Source: GWE2-42-39 sp963668595 (GTDB lineage Bacteria; Bacteroidota; Bacteroidia; Bacteroidales; Prolixibacteraceae). Taken from it: DNA of 64,000 bases. Where the stretch lies: contig OY764876.1 in assembly GCA_963668595.1 (NCBI GenBank), positions 1,798,001 through 1,862,000 on the forward strand. Direction: 5' to 3'. The position numbers and the translations under genes are program-made. Below the pieces are notes generated by a model. It worked only from the letters and a program-made list of their open reading frames with translations. It ran no database searches and had not been told where the DNA came from. Each line of letters starts with the position of its first letter. Position 1 is the stretch's first letter. Positions 20,979 to 29,833 of the stretch are shown here, piece after piece.

Positions 20979-21635
20979 TCAATCATTTTCTCTGCCAACA
21001 AGATTATACGCAGTAATTGAACCATTTTGATAAAACAGTGGATCCAGTAACTCGTAATTTGCGTCGATAAAAGAATCTATATCTGTCACCTGCTGTTCCA
21101 ATTTCCAAACCCTGTCATTTGATACTTCAAACTTATATGAGCTGTCCGTGTCAAAATCATGATATTCCCATTGACTAATTATCTGTACACTAAGATTCGT
21201 CCGTGGTATGCTGATTTTAGAAACTTGAAAATAAGGTTCTGGCATTCTGTTATCCACGTATTTAAATTTTCCACTTGCAACATCAAAGCTTTCTTTTTCT
21301 ACACTTAATTTTTTCAAAAGAAGCAATCCACCAACATTATATTTTGCTTTCAATTCTTTGAAAACAGCGGCATTTAGACATTTAACAAAGTAAATTCTAT
21401 CCGTAATTCTGATTCCTGATTCCTTTTTAAGATTCAATCTTAATCCTTTGAAACAATTCTCAATATATAAGGTATCAATCTTGAGATTAGAGTCTGTTGC
21501 AACTAAAATTCCATTTGATTTTAAATTAGTTTGCAAACAAATATTGGGAATGCCCTTAATTGGTTTACTCAAATAGTGGTTCGTTTTGCAGGAAAATCCA
21601 ATAACTGAAAGCAATATGATTAGAAATATTCTCAT
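20979..21635 (-). CDS. Putative lipoprotein of unknown function
   Basis: A 218-residue protein from ATG 21635 (MRIFLIILLSVIGFSCKT; an earlier TTG is less likely). The lipobox IGFSC predicts a lipid-anchored envelope protein. The rest is a mixed alpha/beta sequence without a motif I recognise. It is AT-rich and sits between two copies of a 178-bp repeat, which suggests a mobile or recently gained segment. No operon partner is evident. Confidence 0.7.
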   Translation of the reverse strand: MRIFLIILLSVIGFSCKTNHYLSKPIKGIPNICLQTNLKSNGILVATDSNLKIDTLYIENCFKGLRLNLKKESGIRITDRIYFVKCLNAAVFKELKAKYNVGGLLLLKKLSVEKESFDVASGKFKYVDNRMPEPYFQVSKISIPRTNLSVQIISQWEYHDFDTDSSYKFEVSNDRVWKLEQQVTDIDSFIDANYELLDPLFYQNGSITAYNLVGREND

Positions 21636-21736
21636 ACTAAAAAAGCTAATTACAGTCAAATTAAACGAATAACATCCAAAAAATCAAAGTGATAAGATGG
21701 AATTTATCTTATGGAGTCGATGCAAAATTACTTGAC

Positions 21737-21915
21737 CTGTGCTGATGCGGATTTGTAATCCGCATTAAATCTATCACTTTCTATTCTGCCCAACTTCTTC
21801 TCAAACATTACTTGTCAGGCATCTATCATTGCAGAATTAAAAATCCGGTGTTAAAAAAGTGCTGATTGCAAATCAGCACTAGCGGCTGCGAGTGATTATA
21901 TTTCAAAGAGCTGGG
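21737..21915 (+). repeat. 178-bp dispersed repeat, copy 2
   Basis: The second copy of the element at 20766-20943, in the same orientation. Its inner palindrome is better kept here (GTGCTGATTGCAAATCAGCAC region), while the first palindrome GCGGATTTGTAATCCGC is identical. It lies between the two small minus-strand genes. Confidence 0.8.
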
Positions 21916-21918
21916 TTT

Positions 21919-22323
21919 CTATTTTGTGTCGAAATTTGTCTCAATATAATCTACAAGGTCTGTATTATCAACACTTATTACTCGTCTTAATTTGTTGTTT
22001 TTAAGTTTTATATTCAGAAATCTGTTACAAGAGTGCTGTCTGACTTTTATTGATTTTATATCGGTCAATGATATTTCACTTTTTACTGTCAGGAAGAGAG
22101 TAAAAACAACAATAATAAAGTGTCCAATACCAATTGTCAATCCTGTCCAGAGTAAAAATTGGTCTCCTGTTTTCAAATACCTCAAAACAGAAATCATCCC
22201 AAAAAATGTCCACATACTTGAAGTAAACAGTCTCAGGCGTTTTTGTTTTTGGGCATCGTCCACAATGATAATTTTATCACTATCAAATATTATCTCTCCT
22301 TTTTTTAGCTTGAATGTCTGCAT
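21919..22323 (-). CDS. Small membrane protein of unknown function
   Basis: A 134-residue protein with a charged N-terminus, two adjacent hydrophobic segments (about 36-52 and 56-80) and a C-terminal part of short beta-like strands (SEISLTDIKSIKVRQHS) that recalls bacterial PH-like domains. I do not recognise the family with certainty. It is AT-rich like its neighbours. ATG at 22323 is the only good start. Confidence 0.65.
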   Translation of the reverse strand: MQTFKLKKGEIIFDSDKIIIVDDAQKQKRLRLFTSSMWTFFGMISVLRYLKTGDQFLLWTGLTIGIGHFIIVVFTLFLTVKSEISLTDIKSIKVRQHSCNRFLNIKLKNNKLRRVISVDNTDLVDYIETNFDTK

Positions 22324-22347
22324 CGTATCTGTTTGTATTATTATTTG

Positions 22348-22482
22348 TAACGGTTGCAGCTACACGCAGGGGCGGACTGTCTCGCCTTAAGCGAAATCGA
22401 GCCGAAAAGCTGCTTTAGCGGAAAGATGCACCAGAAAACCACTGCTGCCGACCTTGACGGGGAGCTGATGCTAGAGGGCAAT
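22348..22482. other. GC-rich, structured intergenic stretch
   Basis: A GC-rich island of about 135 bp between two AT-rich small genes. It begins TAACGGTTGCAGC and contains several short inverted pairs (GGCG with CGCC, GCAGCT with AGCTGC, TCGCCTTAAGCGA). The layout recalls an integron attC or a recombination scar, but no full core-site pair could be confirmed. Confidence 0.3.
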
Positions 22483-22486
22483 TTTA

Positions 22487-23029
22487 TTAATCAAATTCAA
22501 ATTCGATTGATTGTTCTGGGTAATATGTATTCTTGTTAATTCTACCCGAAATTTTTTTAGGAATGTTAAGTTTTGCCTTCCCTGTGAATTTTTGTTTATA
22601 AAATGAAACAGTTTCCCATTTAAAAATAGCTTCTGAATCATAAAAATCTTCCCTCACTCCTGCCCAATCTATTTTAATTGTATCAGTTTTAAAATCAGAT
22701 TTTGTAAAAAACACTTCTGGTTGCATATATGATGTAAATATCGAGAAGTTAACGTATTTGTTACTTATCGTATCTTTAAGATAAATTAAGATTACATTTT
22801 GGTTAGTTGTTGGTCGGTGGGAATTGTAAGATGCTTCTAGTTTATTGAAATTGTAAGTCTCACCACTGATATTGACTTTTATATCACATGGATTAATAAT
22901 CTGTTGTGTGTAACATTGATACACTCCGCCAACAATAACATGGTCTTCTTGATTTTCGCTTAAATTTTCATTCTGACAGCTTACTAGAAGCAAGCAGATT
23001 GAAACTAAACTAAGGAATATTGTTTTCAT
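22487..23029 (-). CDS. Putative lipoprotein of unknown function
   Basis: A 180-residue protein starting MKTIFLSLVSICLLLVSCQN, with a lipobox at LVSC. After an acidic linker it has a Cys-containing segment (GVYQCYTQQIINPC) and beta-rich sequence ending in short polar strands. No family recognised. It is the outermost of three small AT-rich genes on the minus strand in this accessory stretch. Confidence 0.7.
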   Translation of the reverse strand: MKTIFLSLVSICLLLVSCQNENLSENQEDHVIVGGVYQCYTQQIINPCDIKVNISGETYNFNKLEASYNSHRPTTNQNVILIYLKDTISNKYVNFSIFTSYMQPEVFFTKSDFKTDTIKIDWAGVREDFYDSEAIFKWETVSFYKQKFTGKAKLNIPKKISGRINKNTYYPEQSIEFEFD

Positions 23030-23254
23030 ATATCAGTGATTTTAGGTTGTCATCATAGGGGTCTTTTTTTTCAAAACAGCTTATAACTAGTACAATAGCA
23101 AAATTTTATAGCATTTTTCGAAAGTTTGATCGATTTTTACCACGTAACTCCCGTATTTATCATTCGTTTTCGGGGCAATCATTATTTTGTTTTTTGGTCT
23201 TTTCCAAAGATATGGAAATCAAAGAAAAAAGAATAGAGTAAAATAGCAAAAGTT

Positions 23255-23506
23255 TGTAAAAGTAATAAGGTTACTTGCAAGAGGGTTCAACTTGCTTGCA
23301 GAAGCTATTTAATGGGTTGCAAAAGATTTTTACTTATTTGTAAGAGCTACTTAATGATTAGCAAGAGTAATATATCTGTTTGCAAGAGGCTTCAACTTGC
23401 TTGCAAGAGTAATTTATTGTTTTGCAACAGAATTTCACTCATTTGTAAGAGCTACTTAAAAGTTTGCAATAGCAATTTATTTAATCGTAATTGCCATTGC
23501 AGGTCT
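23255..23506. repeat. 12-copy 21-bp tandem repeat array
   Basis: Twelve consecutive 21-bp units start at 23255, 23276, 23297 and so on to 23486, each beginning TGCAAGAG or a close variant and ending in an AT-rich half. The phase never slips. Units differ at several positions, so the array is old or under loose selection. An open frame crosses it with a Cys-Lys-Ser heptad pattern, but I judge the array non-coding. Confidence 0.85.
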
Positions 23507-23561
23507 TACAATCTTTTGGGAGCGCCTAATTATTCAAAAAGTACTTCTTCCAATTGCTGGG

Positions 23562-23581
23562 ATTCCCGCCTTCGCGGGAAT
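23562..23581. repeat. 20-bp palindrome of ATTCCC-N8-GGGAAT type
   Basis: ATTCCCGCCTTCGCGGGAAT is a perfect inverted repeat with 8-bp arms. Its pattern equals the dRS3 signature known from Neisseria, and such palindromes occur widely in other genomes. Confidence 0.6.
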
Positions 23582-23772
23582 GAAGCGAAGGGCAATGTGA
23601 ACAAATTGGTTATTTTAGCATGCCCAGCTATTTGTCAGACAATGAATGCAAAGAAAAATAAACCTTGGCTGTTTCTCAATCTCAGCTTTATGCTTCAAAT
23701 CCTAAGTCCCAAGAAACACCCCGTTTGCTTACTCGTATCTCATGTCTCACTATTCACATCACACGACCTCTT

Positions 23773-23806
23773 AAATTGTAAATAGTAAATTATCAAATAG
23801 TAAATA
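23773..23806 (+). repeat. 34-bp intergenic element, copy 2
   Basis: The core reads GTAAATAGTAAATTATCAAA. It lies 204 bp before the permease start codon, in the same orientation as the gene. Confidence 0.65.
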
Positions 23807-24010
23807 TTCCTTGGCTGTTCCCTATTGTTTCTATTGTGCCTATGTGGTAATCTCCGCCTCCGCAGAAACAAGTAAATCGGGCTATTTTTATTTCGTTACC
23901 GGAATCGGTCAAACTCAAAAAAAAGCAAGGGCCAATGCACTGAATCTATTTGCCTTTTGCGTAATTTGGCGCAGTCGGAAATCCGGAAAAATAACAATCG
24001 AGCAAAACGC

Positions 24011-25402
24011 ATGGAGAAACAGCAACGCATGATACGCAGTCTGGGCCTGGGCTATGTAATTATATTTGTGGTAGCCAATATCATTGGTTCTGGTGTATTT
24101 AAAAAAGTGGCTCCCATGGCCGTCGAACTACACTCGTCAGCATGGATTATTATGGCCTGGATTGCTGCCGGACTTATTACCATGCTTGGAGCACTGAGTA
24201 ATGCCGAGGTAGCAGGTTTACTGGCCGATACTGGCGGAGAATACGTTTATCTGAAAAAAATATACAATCGCTTTTTCGGCTTCATTTACGGCTGGTCGCT
24301 TTTTACAGTTATTCAAACAGCAACCATTTCGTCGCTGGCCTACATTTTTGCTCAATCGCTCAACACCATTTTACCCATTCCCGATGTTTTGCCCGCACTA
24401 CACGATTTCTCCATCGGAGGAATTTTCTTTCCTTTTCAGGATTTTGGCATAAAAATTACCGCCATACTGCTAATCATGCTACTTACCTGGCTGAATATTT
24501 CCGGACTAAAAAGCGGTGCATGGACCAGCAAAGTGCTGATCTTTCTGGTTGCTGCAGGATTGTCTTTAATCGTCATTTTTGGCTTGAGCAGCCAGGTAGA
24601 AAAGCCTGCAAACTTTATGAATTTTTCAGATCTGGGAACTCATGCCGTTAGTTTCTCATCGTTTTTCACAGCCATGCTGGCAGCATTCTGGGCCTATCAG
24701 GGCTGGGTTTCGGTGGGTTATATCGGTGGCGAATTGAAAAACCCGCACAGCGATCTGCCCAAAGGAATTATTTCGGGTGTGCTTATTGTGATTGCCATTT
24801 ATTTATTGGTCAACATCACGTATTTGTCCCTGCTGTCAATCCCTCAACTGGAGCAGATTTATGCGGCCGACAAGCAAATTGCAGCCGTTGAAGCAGTACG
24901 AAGTTTCTGGGGACAGGCGGGTGTCGTTTTCATATCGCTACTTATTTTACTTACCACGCTGGGATGTACCAACGCAAGTATTCTCACCGGAGCACGCCCC
25001 TACTATGCAATGGCAAACGACCGCCTGTTTTTCAAACCGGTGGCCCGGCTAAACCGTTCAAATGTTCCGGCAAACTCGTTGCTTTGGCAGGGAATTTGGG
25101 CTTCGGTACTGGTTCTGAGCGGCACTTTCGACCAGCTGACCGACATGATTGTTTTTGCCGTTTTCATTTACTACGGAGCAACTACCCTTGGCGTATTTAT
25201 TCTTCGCCGCAAAATGCCTGATGCCCATCGTCCGTACAAAGTATGGGGCTACCCACTTGTTCCTGCCATCTATATTTTGTTTTGCATCTGCCTGTTTTTT
25301 AATACAATCATTGCCCGTCCACGCGAAGCCATCATCGGATTAGTGCTGATATTGATTGGCATACCCGTATATTTCTTTCTTCAGAAAAAAGGAGAAAAAT
25401 GA
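24011..25402 (+). CDS. APC-family amino-acid permease
   Basis: A 463-residue inner-membrane transporter with about twelve hydrophobic segments, from ATG 24011 (MEKQQRMIRSLGLGYV; the frame is open upstream but that part is charged and unlikely). The helix-1 motif ANIIGSGVFKK (GSGVF) that binds the substrate backbone is clear, as is GGEYVYLKKIYN after helix 2. It belongs to the LAT/polyamine-type branch of the APC superfamily; the substrate is not decided. The L,D-transpeptidase gene follows after 68 bp. Confidence 0.9.
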   Translation: MEKQQRMIRSLGLGYVIIFVVANIIGSGVFKKVAPMAVELHSSAWIIMAWIAAGLITMLGALSNAEVAGLLADTGGEYVYLKKIYNRFFGFIYGWSLFTVIQTATISSLAYIFAQSLNTILPIPDVLPALHDFSIGGIFFPFQDFGIKITAILLIMLLTWLNISGLKSGAWTSKVLIFLVAAGLSLIVIFGLSSQVEKPANFMNFSDLGTHAVSFSSFFTAMLAAFWAYQGWVSVGYIGGELKNPHSDLPKGIISGVLIVIAIYLLVNITYLSLLSIPQLEQIYAADKQIAAVEAVRSFWGQAGVVFISLLILLTTLGCTNASILTGARPYYAMANDRLFFKPVARLNRSNVPANSLLWQGIWASVLVLSGTFDQLTDMIVFAVFIYYGATTLGVFILRRKMPDAHRPYKVWGYPLVPAIYILFCICLFFNTIIARPREAIIGLVLILIGIPVYFFLQKKGEK

Positions 25403-25470
25403 TTGCCAGCCAATCGCCAACGGAACAAGTATTCACCTATTTTTGGCACTGCATTTTTTGACGAAGATCG

Positions 25471-26220
25471 ATGACCAAACTCGCTATATTATTTTCATTT
25501 CTTCTGTTTCTGAATCCGGAAAAAGAAGCTGATTCATTCAGAAAAAAACAGTTGAATTTTACCCGCGTGCGCGAAGCTTACGCAAGCAAAGAAAAGCCGG
25601 TTTACAAAAATCTTGATGAATACCGGATTTCGCGCGACAGTCTGAGAATTTATATTCAGGCTTTTAAAAATGAAAAAAAGCTGGAAGTGTGGGCAAAAAA
25701 TGTTTGCGACACCGCTTTTATCATGGTAAAAGAAATTCCGATTTGCGAAATATCGGGCGATTTGGGTCCCAAACGACGTTTTCGCGATCTTCAGGTTCCC
25801 GAAGGATTTTATCATATTTCCGACCTGAACCCGTACAGCAAGTATTATTTATCGATGCAAATTAATTACCCGAATGCCTCCGACAGCATTCGCGGATACC
25901 GAAAAAGTCTGGGCAATTACATTTTCATTCATGGCAATTGTCTTTCGTCGGGCTGCATTGCGATTAACGACGAGCGAATTAAGGAACTTTTTGTGTATTG
26001 CATTGAAGCCTACAATGCGGGGCAGGAACAGATCGACATTACTATTTACCCGGCTAAACTAAGCGATGCCAAATACAAACAGTTGTGCGACAGCTATCGC
26101 AGCGACACCGATGCAGTGAGCTTATGGGGCGATCTGAAAAAAAGTTACGACTATTTCGAATTGAAAAAGAACCCGCCAACGGTGCAGTTTCTTCCCGACG
26201 GAAACCATGAAATCAAGTAG
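25471..26220 (+). CDS. L,D-transpeptidase (YkuD) family protein, YafK-like
   Basis: A 249-residue protein with a short hydrophobic N-terminus (signal peptide, about 1-15). The catalytic motif IFIHGNCLSSGCIAI shows His154 and Cys162, as in YafK/ErfK proteins that make or cut L,D-bonds in peptidoglycan or detach lipoprotein from it. Upstream, SGDLGPKRRFRDLQVPEGFYHIS is the usual substrate-loop region. The last 8 bp overlap the convergent lipoprotein gene. A role in cell-wall remodelling is likely; whether transferase or hydrolase is not decided. Confidence 0.88.
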   Translation: MTKLAILFSFLLFLNPEKEADSFRKKQLNFTRVREAYASKEKPVYKNLDEYRISRDSLRIYIQAFKNEKKLEVWAKNVCDTAFIMVKEIPICEISGDLGPKRRFRDLQVPEGFYHISDLNPYSKYYLSMQINYPNASDSIRGYRKSLGNYIFIHGNCLSSGCIAINDERIKELFVYCIEAYNAGQEQIDITIYPAKLSDAKYKQLCDSYRSDTDAVSLWGDLKKSYDYFELKKNPPTVQFLPDGNHEIK

Positions 26221-28075
26221 GCGGATGTAATCGACTGCTGAACCATTTTCGCACTTTGCCCATATTTTCGCGCTGCCAGGCAGGAGCCTGCCGTTTGCAA
26301 GTGCTTCGCTCAGCGCTGTTTTCAGGAGCTCCCCAGCGAATTTCAACGCCATCGTTCGGATTATACGCCATTTCGAAAGCCTGCTGCCTGTCGAGCAATT
26401 CGCGCACAGTTAGTTTTTGCGACGAACCATCGGTTCGAGTATATACAATGAAAAGTTCCTGCGTTTTCTTTTCCAATAAATGCAGAAGTTTTTCTTTTTC
26501 ACGCTCGGGCGAACTAAGAGCAGGCATCCGGAAATCGTCGGGATGTAAAGCCACCCGCTCCGGAAAATTTCGGACGGCATCCATAGCAATCAGTAAACGC
26601 AAATCGCGGTTCGGTGTCGAAAAATTTTCCCACTGTCCACCTGCCAGAAAAACACCTTTTGCTCCCGAAGGCATTTGAATTACCGTTCCGGGATGCTCCT
26701 GCATGTATTTTTTACCATTTCCAACCGACTGTACCCGCACCTGTAATTGCTCGTGCAAGGCTTTTAGTAAGTCGAGCAAAGCCTGCTCCGGATCGAGCGG
26801 CTTCGGATTGATAACTCGTTCCATGGCCAGGTAAAACAAATCGCTTTCCATTTTATGTTGCTGAAGCGAAAAAGGTTCAAAATCAGACGACGAGTTCAGC
26901 TCATCATTGGTGAGAAGTTTCATTTTCCCCTCAGTAAAAGTTATTGGTCTGAAAGTTTTAAAGCCTGGCTCGCCCACCACTTCCAAAGTATTAAATAGAA
27001 AATTCCCCTTCCAAAAACGCTTTACGGCAATGGTTTTATCGGGCTGTGCATCAACCGACAACAGTACTCCCGGCGTATCGCGGGTTTGCCTCTGCCAGCT
27101 CACAATGGTAAGCGTGTGTCCGTACGGATCGGCAAAAACCACCCCGGGACGCAATGCTTTCCGGCTCAGTTCAACCGGATAATAATCGGAATTACTATTG
27201 CTGAAAGCCGTTCGCGCAGTGCCCGAATGCACTCCATTCATGATCGTTCGTATAAATGAATTAAACGCCAGCACCGGATTTTTCTTCGAACTTGCCGATT
27301 CGTTGGTCACCCATTGGCCTGTTTGAGGGCTTTTCTCCAGATAACCACGGTCGCAAACATGGTAGCCGAACGGAAGTCCCATTTTCCAGGCAAAATATGC
27401 CCGAAGGAAAAACGGACTGTCGGCACAATCGGGCTCCATGAGTACACGAACTTTTCCCGCCGCATTGTCCTCGTCCAGCGATAAATAATTGTACAGAAAA
27501 TTATTGTCCCGGTTTTGCGTTACCTCGTGCAAGGCTGCCCACGAGTCGTTTTCCTTGCACCCTGCAAACAAAGCATTTACCCAGGCCGAATACAAGGTTT
27601 CGAACCGACTGTCCCAGCTTTGTTCTGTTTTCCATATTTTCCCCGAAACCGGAGTTTCTTGTTTTACTGAAATCCCAAAATCGAGTTGGGCGACTTCTTT
27701 CCCTTTCTGCAACAATCGAGCTGAATATTTTCCGGCTTCTGCGCCCGAAAACTCCTGCACCAGCCAACAAGGCAAATCGGCTCCCACCTTTTGCGAAATG
27801 CTTTTTATTTTACCAGCCGGGCCTGTTACCTCAAGCGAAGCCTTTCCGATTGCACGTCCTCCGGTTGCAACCAAACGAAACGATTCTCCGGGAGCCGGCG
27901 ATTGCGGCACCAGCAACAAGGTATTTTCTACCGAAAATTCATCCGGCTCGTCTGGTTCTATCAAACTTTGGATGGCCGATAAATTTTCTGCCGCCTGACG
28001 GTTACCACAAGCGACCATCAGAAACACGAAAATAAGCCCCCACCCGATTTGCTTCGATAAACAATGTGCATTCAT
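26213..28075 (-). CDS. Lipoprotein with transglutaminase-like cysteine catalytic domain
   Basis: A 620-residue protein with lipobox VACG (Cys23), hence probably lipid-anchored. After a beta-rich N-terminal domain (about 45-140), a helix beginning at PDCADSPFFLRAYFAWKMGLP (Cys217) and a later DPYGHTLTI (Asp316, His320) look like the Cys-His-Asp order of transglutaminase-like folds. The C-terminal 200 residues are helical and unassigned. It overlaps the L,D-transpeptidase gene tail to tail by 8 bp. A peptidase or cross-linking role in the envelope is an inference; I know no named family for the full length. Confidence 0.65.
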   Translation of the reverse strand: MNAHCLSKQIGWGLIFVFLMVACGNRQAAENLSAIQSLIEPDEPDEFSVENTLLLVPQSPAPGESFRLVATGGRAIGKASLEVTGPAGKIKSISQKVGADLPCWLVQEFSGAEAGKYSARLLQKGKEVAQLDFGISVKQETPVSGKIWKTEQSWDSRFETLYSAWVNALFAGCKENDSWAALHEVTQNRDNNFLYNYLSLDEDNAAGKVRVLMEPDCADSPFFLRAYFAWKMGLPFGYHVCDRGYLEKSPQTGQWVTNESASSKKNPVLAFNSFIRTIMNGVHSGTARTAFSNSNSDYYPVELSRKALRPGVVFADPYGHTLTIVSWQRQTRDTPGVLLSVDAQPDKTIAVKRFWKGNFLFNTLEVVGEPGFKTFRPITFTEGKMKLLTNDELNSSSDFEPFSLQQHKMESDLFYLAMERVINPKPLDPEQALLDLLKALHEQLQVRVQSVGNGKKYMQEHPGTVIQMPSGAKGVFLAGGQWENFSTPNRDLRLLIAMDAVRNFPERVALHPDDFRMPALSSPEREKEKLLHLLEKKTQELFIVYTRTDGSSQKLTVRELLDRQQAFEMAYNPNDGVEIRWGAPENSAERSTCKRQAPAWQRENMGKVRKWFSSRLHPPT

Positions 28076-28099
28076 ATCCCCAACACAATTAAACTACTG

Positions 28100-28107
28100 C
28101 AAAAGTA
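28100..28107 (-). promoter_or_regulatory. Putative -7 element for transglutaminase-like lipoprotein
   Basis: TACTTTTG on the minus strand matches TAnnTTTG, 25 bp before ATG 28075. The -33 match is poor. Confidence 0.35.
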
Positions 28108-28208
28108 GCTCTTTTTTAAGGCTCAATATTGAAATCGACCATCATTCCTTTCGCCCAAATAAATATTTATTTTACTGAAAATGCGACCCAAAAATTTCCC
28201 CTTTCATC

Positions 28209-28242
28209 AAATCGCAAATAGTAAATTATTGAATTGTAAATA
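28209..28242 (+). repeat. 34-bp intergenic element, copy 3
   Basis: The core reads GCAAATAGTAAATTATTGAA. It lies between divergent genes, 64 bp before the M28 peptidase start. Confidence 0.65.
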
Positions 28243-28306
28243 CCGCTTACACCTCAGTTTTTAAAATAGTACCTATATTTAGACACCGAAACACAACTTA
28301 CCAAGT

Positions 28307-29806
28307 ATGAAACCACTACACATTCTGATTTGCTTTTTGTTTGCAGCGCCTGTTTTCGCACAGGACGAAGCAATGCTACTGAAACAGTTCCATAATATTA
28401 GCTCCGAAGAAGTTGCCGGTTATGCACAAACACTGGCAGGAGAAGAATTTGACGGACGTTTGGCCGGAAGTCCCGGCTACAGCAAAGCGGCCAAATGGGT
28501 GGCGAATCAGTTGCAACAATGGGGAATTCAGCCCGGATACGAAAATAAATCCTTCTTCAAGTCGTATCCGCTTGACTATTCCGTAGTCAAATCAACAGGT
28601 ACTTTTTCGGCTATTCTGAAAAATAAAGATGGTTTGAGCATCTCCAGAAACTATCAATTCCCCGAACATTATTTCCCGGGATCCAATTCAGCCAATGGAA
28701 AAATTGAAGGAGAAATAGTGTATGTCGGTTATGGAATTACTGCTGCGGAATTCGGATACGACGACTACAAAGACGTGGATGTGAATGGGAAAATTGTTCT
28801 GATTGAACCCGGAAATCCTGAGTTTTCGGAAATCACAGAATGGAAACAATGGGCTCCGTACGCCGGTTCTTCCGAAAAAATGGTGAATGCACAAAAACAC
28901 GGAGCAATAGGAGTACTGATTGTTTCGAAAATTGCCAATCCGGGCATACGTTACCTCGAAAAGATGGTGTACAACCACATCGATATTTCTGTTGCTGAGG
29001 AATTTTTCTTCGCTGCCGGACTCGATTACCAGTCAACGCTAAAAAAATTAAAATCGGAAAAGAAACCCCAAAGTGTTGCATTCAACCACCAGGTAAGTCT
29101 GAGTGCTGAGACAGAATATTATCCGAGAGGTGAATACGCCAATGTAATCGGCATTATTCCCGGAACAGATCCGCGTTTAAAAGATGAAATAATCATGGTT
29201 GGCGCTCATCTCGATGGACAAGGCAACATTGGCTGTTTGCTCCCCGGAGCACTCGACAATGCCTCTGGCGTAGCGGATATTCTGGGAGCAGCGAAAGCGC
29301 TGGCTCAACTTCCGGCTCCCAAACGCACAATTGCCTTCTTCTTTATTGGAGCCGAAGAAAAAGGATTGCTCGGAGCGCTGGAATACGCCAAAGCTCCCCG
29401 ATATGCTCCCGAAAAAACAGTATGTTTCATCAATTTGGATATGGTAGGAAATGGAACCGGACTTCAGTTCGGTGGAGGAGAATCATTTCCGGGAATCTAC
29501 AAACATTTTAAGCAAACCAACGATGCCTATTTACACCGCACATTGAAAACCAATTTTGTGAGTAAAAATTTTAAAGGCCGTGCCCGTACCGACGGAATGG
29601 CTCTGGCTCAGCATGGACTCAGAGCATTAAGCATTAGTTGTACCGACATGGTAAAAAAGGTGTATTACCATCACCCACAAGATACGCCGGAAATGCTTGT
29701 TCCTGAAATAATGGAAGATGTTGCCAAATGGCTTTATCTTGGACTGTACTCGATGGCCAACGACGAAAATCTGGATTTGCAAGAAATTGAAAAGCCGCAG
29801 GAATAA
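28307..29806 (+). CDS. Secreted M28-family zinc aminopeptidase with PA domain
   Basis: A 499-residue protein with a signal peptide cut near VFAQ, so it works outside the inner membrane. A PA-type insert (about 110-230) precedes the M28 core. Zinc ligands can be read in order: His in VGAHLDG, bridging Asp in GALDNASG, catalytic Glu pair in GAEEKG, Asp in INLDMVG and His in YYHHPQDTPE. Such enzymes remove N-terminal amino acids for nutrient uptake or peptide turnover. It is transcribed alone, and the SDR gene converges on its 3' end. Confidence 0.93.
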   Translation: MKPLHILICFLFAAPVFAQDEAMLLKQFHNISSEEVAGYAQTLAGEEFDGRLAGSPGYSKAAKWVANQLQQWGIQPGYENKSFFKSYPLDYSVVKSTGTFSAILKNKDGLSISRNYQFPEHYFPGSNSANGKIEGEIVYVGYGITAAEFGYDDYKDVDVNGKIVLIEPGNPEFSEITEWKQWAPYAGSSEKMVNAQKHGAIGVLIVSKIANPGIRYLEKMVYNHIDISVAEEFFFAAGLDYQSTLKKLKSEKKPQSVAFNHQVSLSAETEYYPRGEYANVIGIIPGTDPRLKDEIIMVGAHLDGQGNIGCLLPGALDNASGVADILGAAKALAQLPAPKRTIAFFFIGAEEKGLLGALEYAKAPRYAPEKTVCFINLDMVGNGTGLQFGGGESFPGIYKHFKQTNDAYLHRTLKTNFVSKNFKGRARTDGMALAQHGLRALSISCTDMVKKVYYHHPQDTPEMLVPEIMEDVAKWLYLGLYSMANDENLDLQEIEKPQE

Positions 29807-29833
29807 ATTCAACGAACCAATACTCTTGCAGCA

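Larger units (their letters stand above)
23507..24010. other. Non-coding region upstream of permease
   Basis: Some 500 bp without a convincing gene. It holds a 20-bp palindrome (23562-23581), a wordy spacer rich in CTCAT/CACTATT words (23720-23760) and the second 34-bp element (23773-23806). Confidence 0.5.

Noticed and set aside
20766..21915. Insertion sequence or composite transposon
   Set aside because: The 178-bp repeats are direct, carry no terminal inverted repeats of IS type, and the enclosed gene is a lipoprotein and not a transposase.
23255..23506. CRISPR array
   Set aside because: Units are contiguous at 21 bp with no unique spacers and no cas genes nearby.
23312..23785. 157-codon open frame with a Cys-Lys-Ser heptad pattern across the 21-bp repeat array
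   Set aside because: The frame is open because 21 is a multiple of three; there is no ribosome site, the part after the array looks like non-coding DNA, and it runs through the dRS3-like palindrome.
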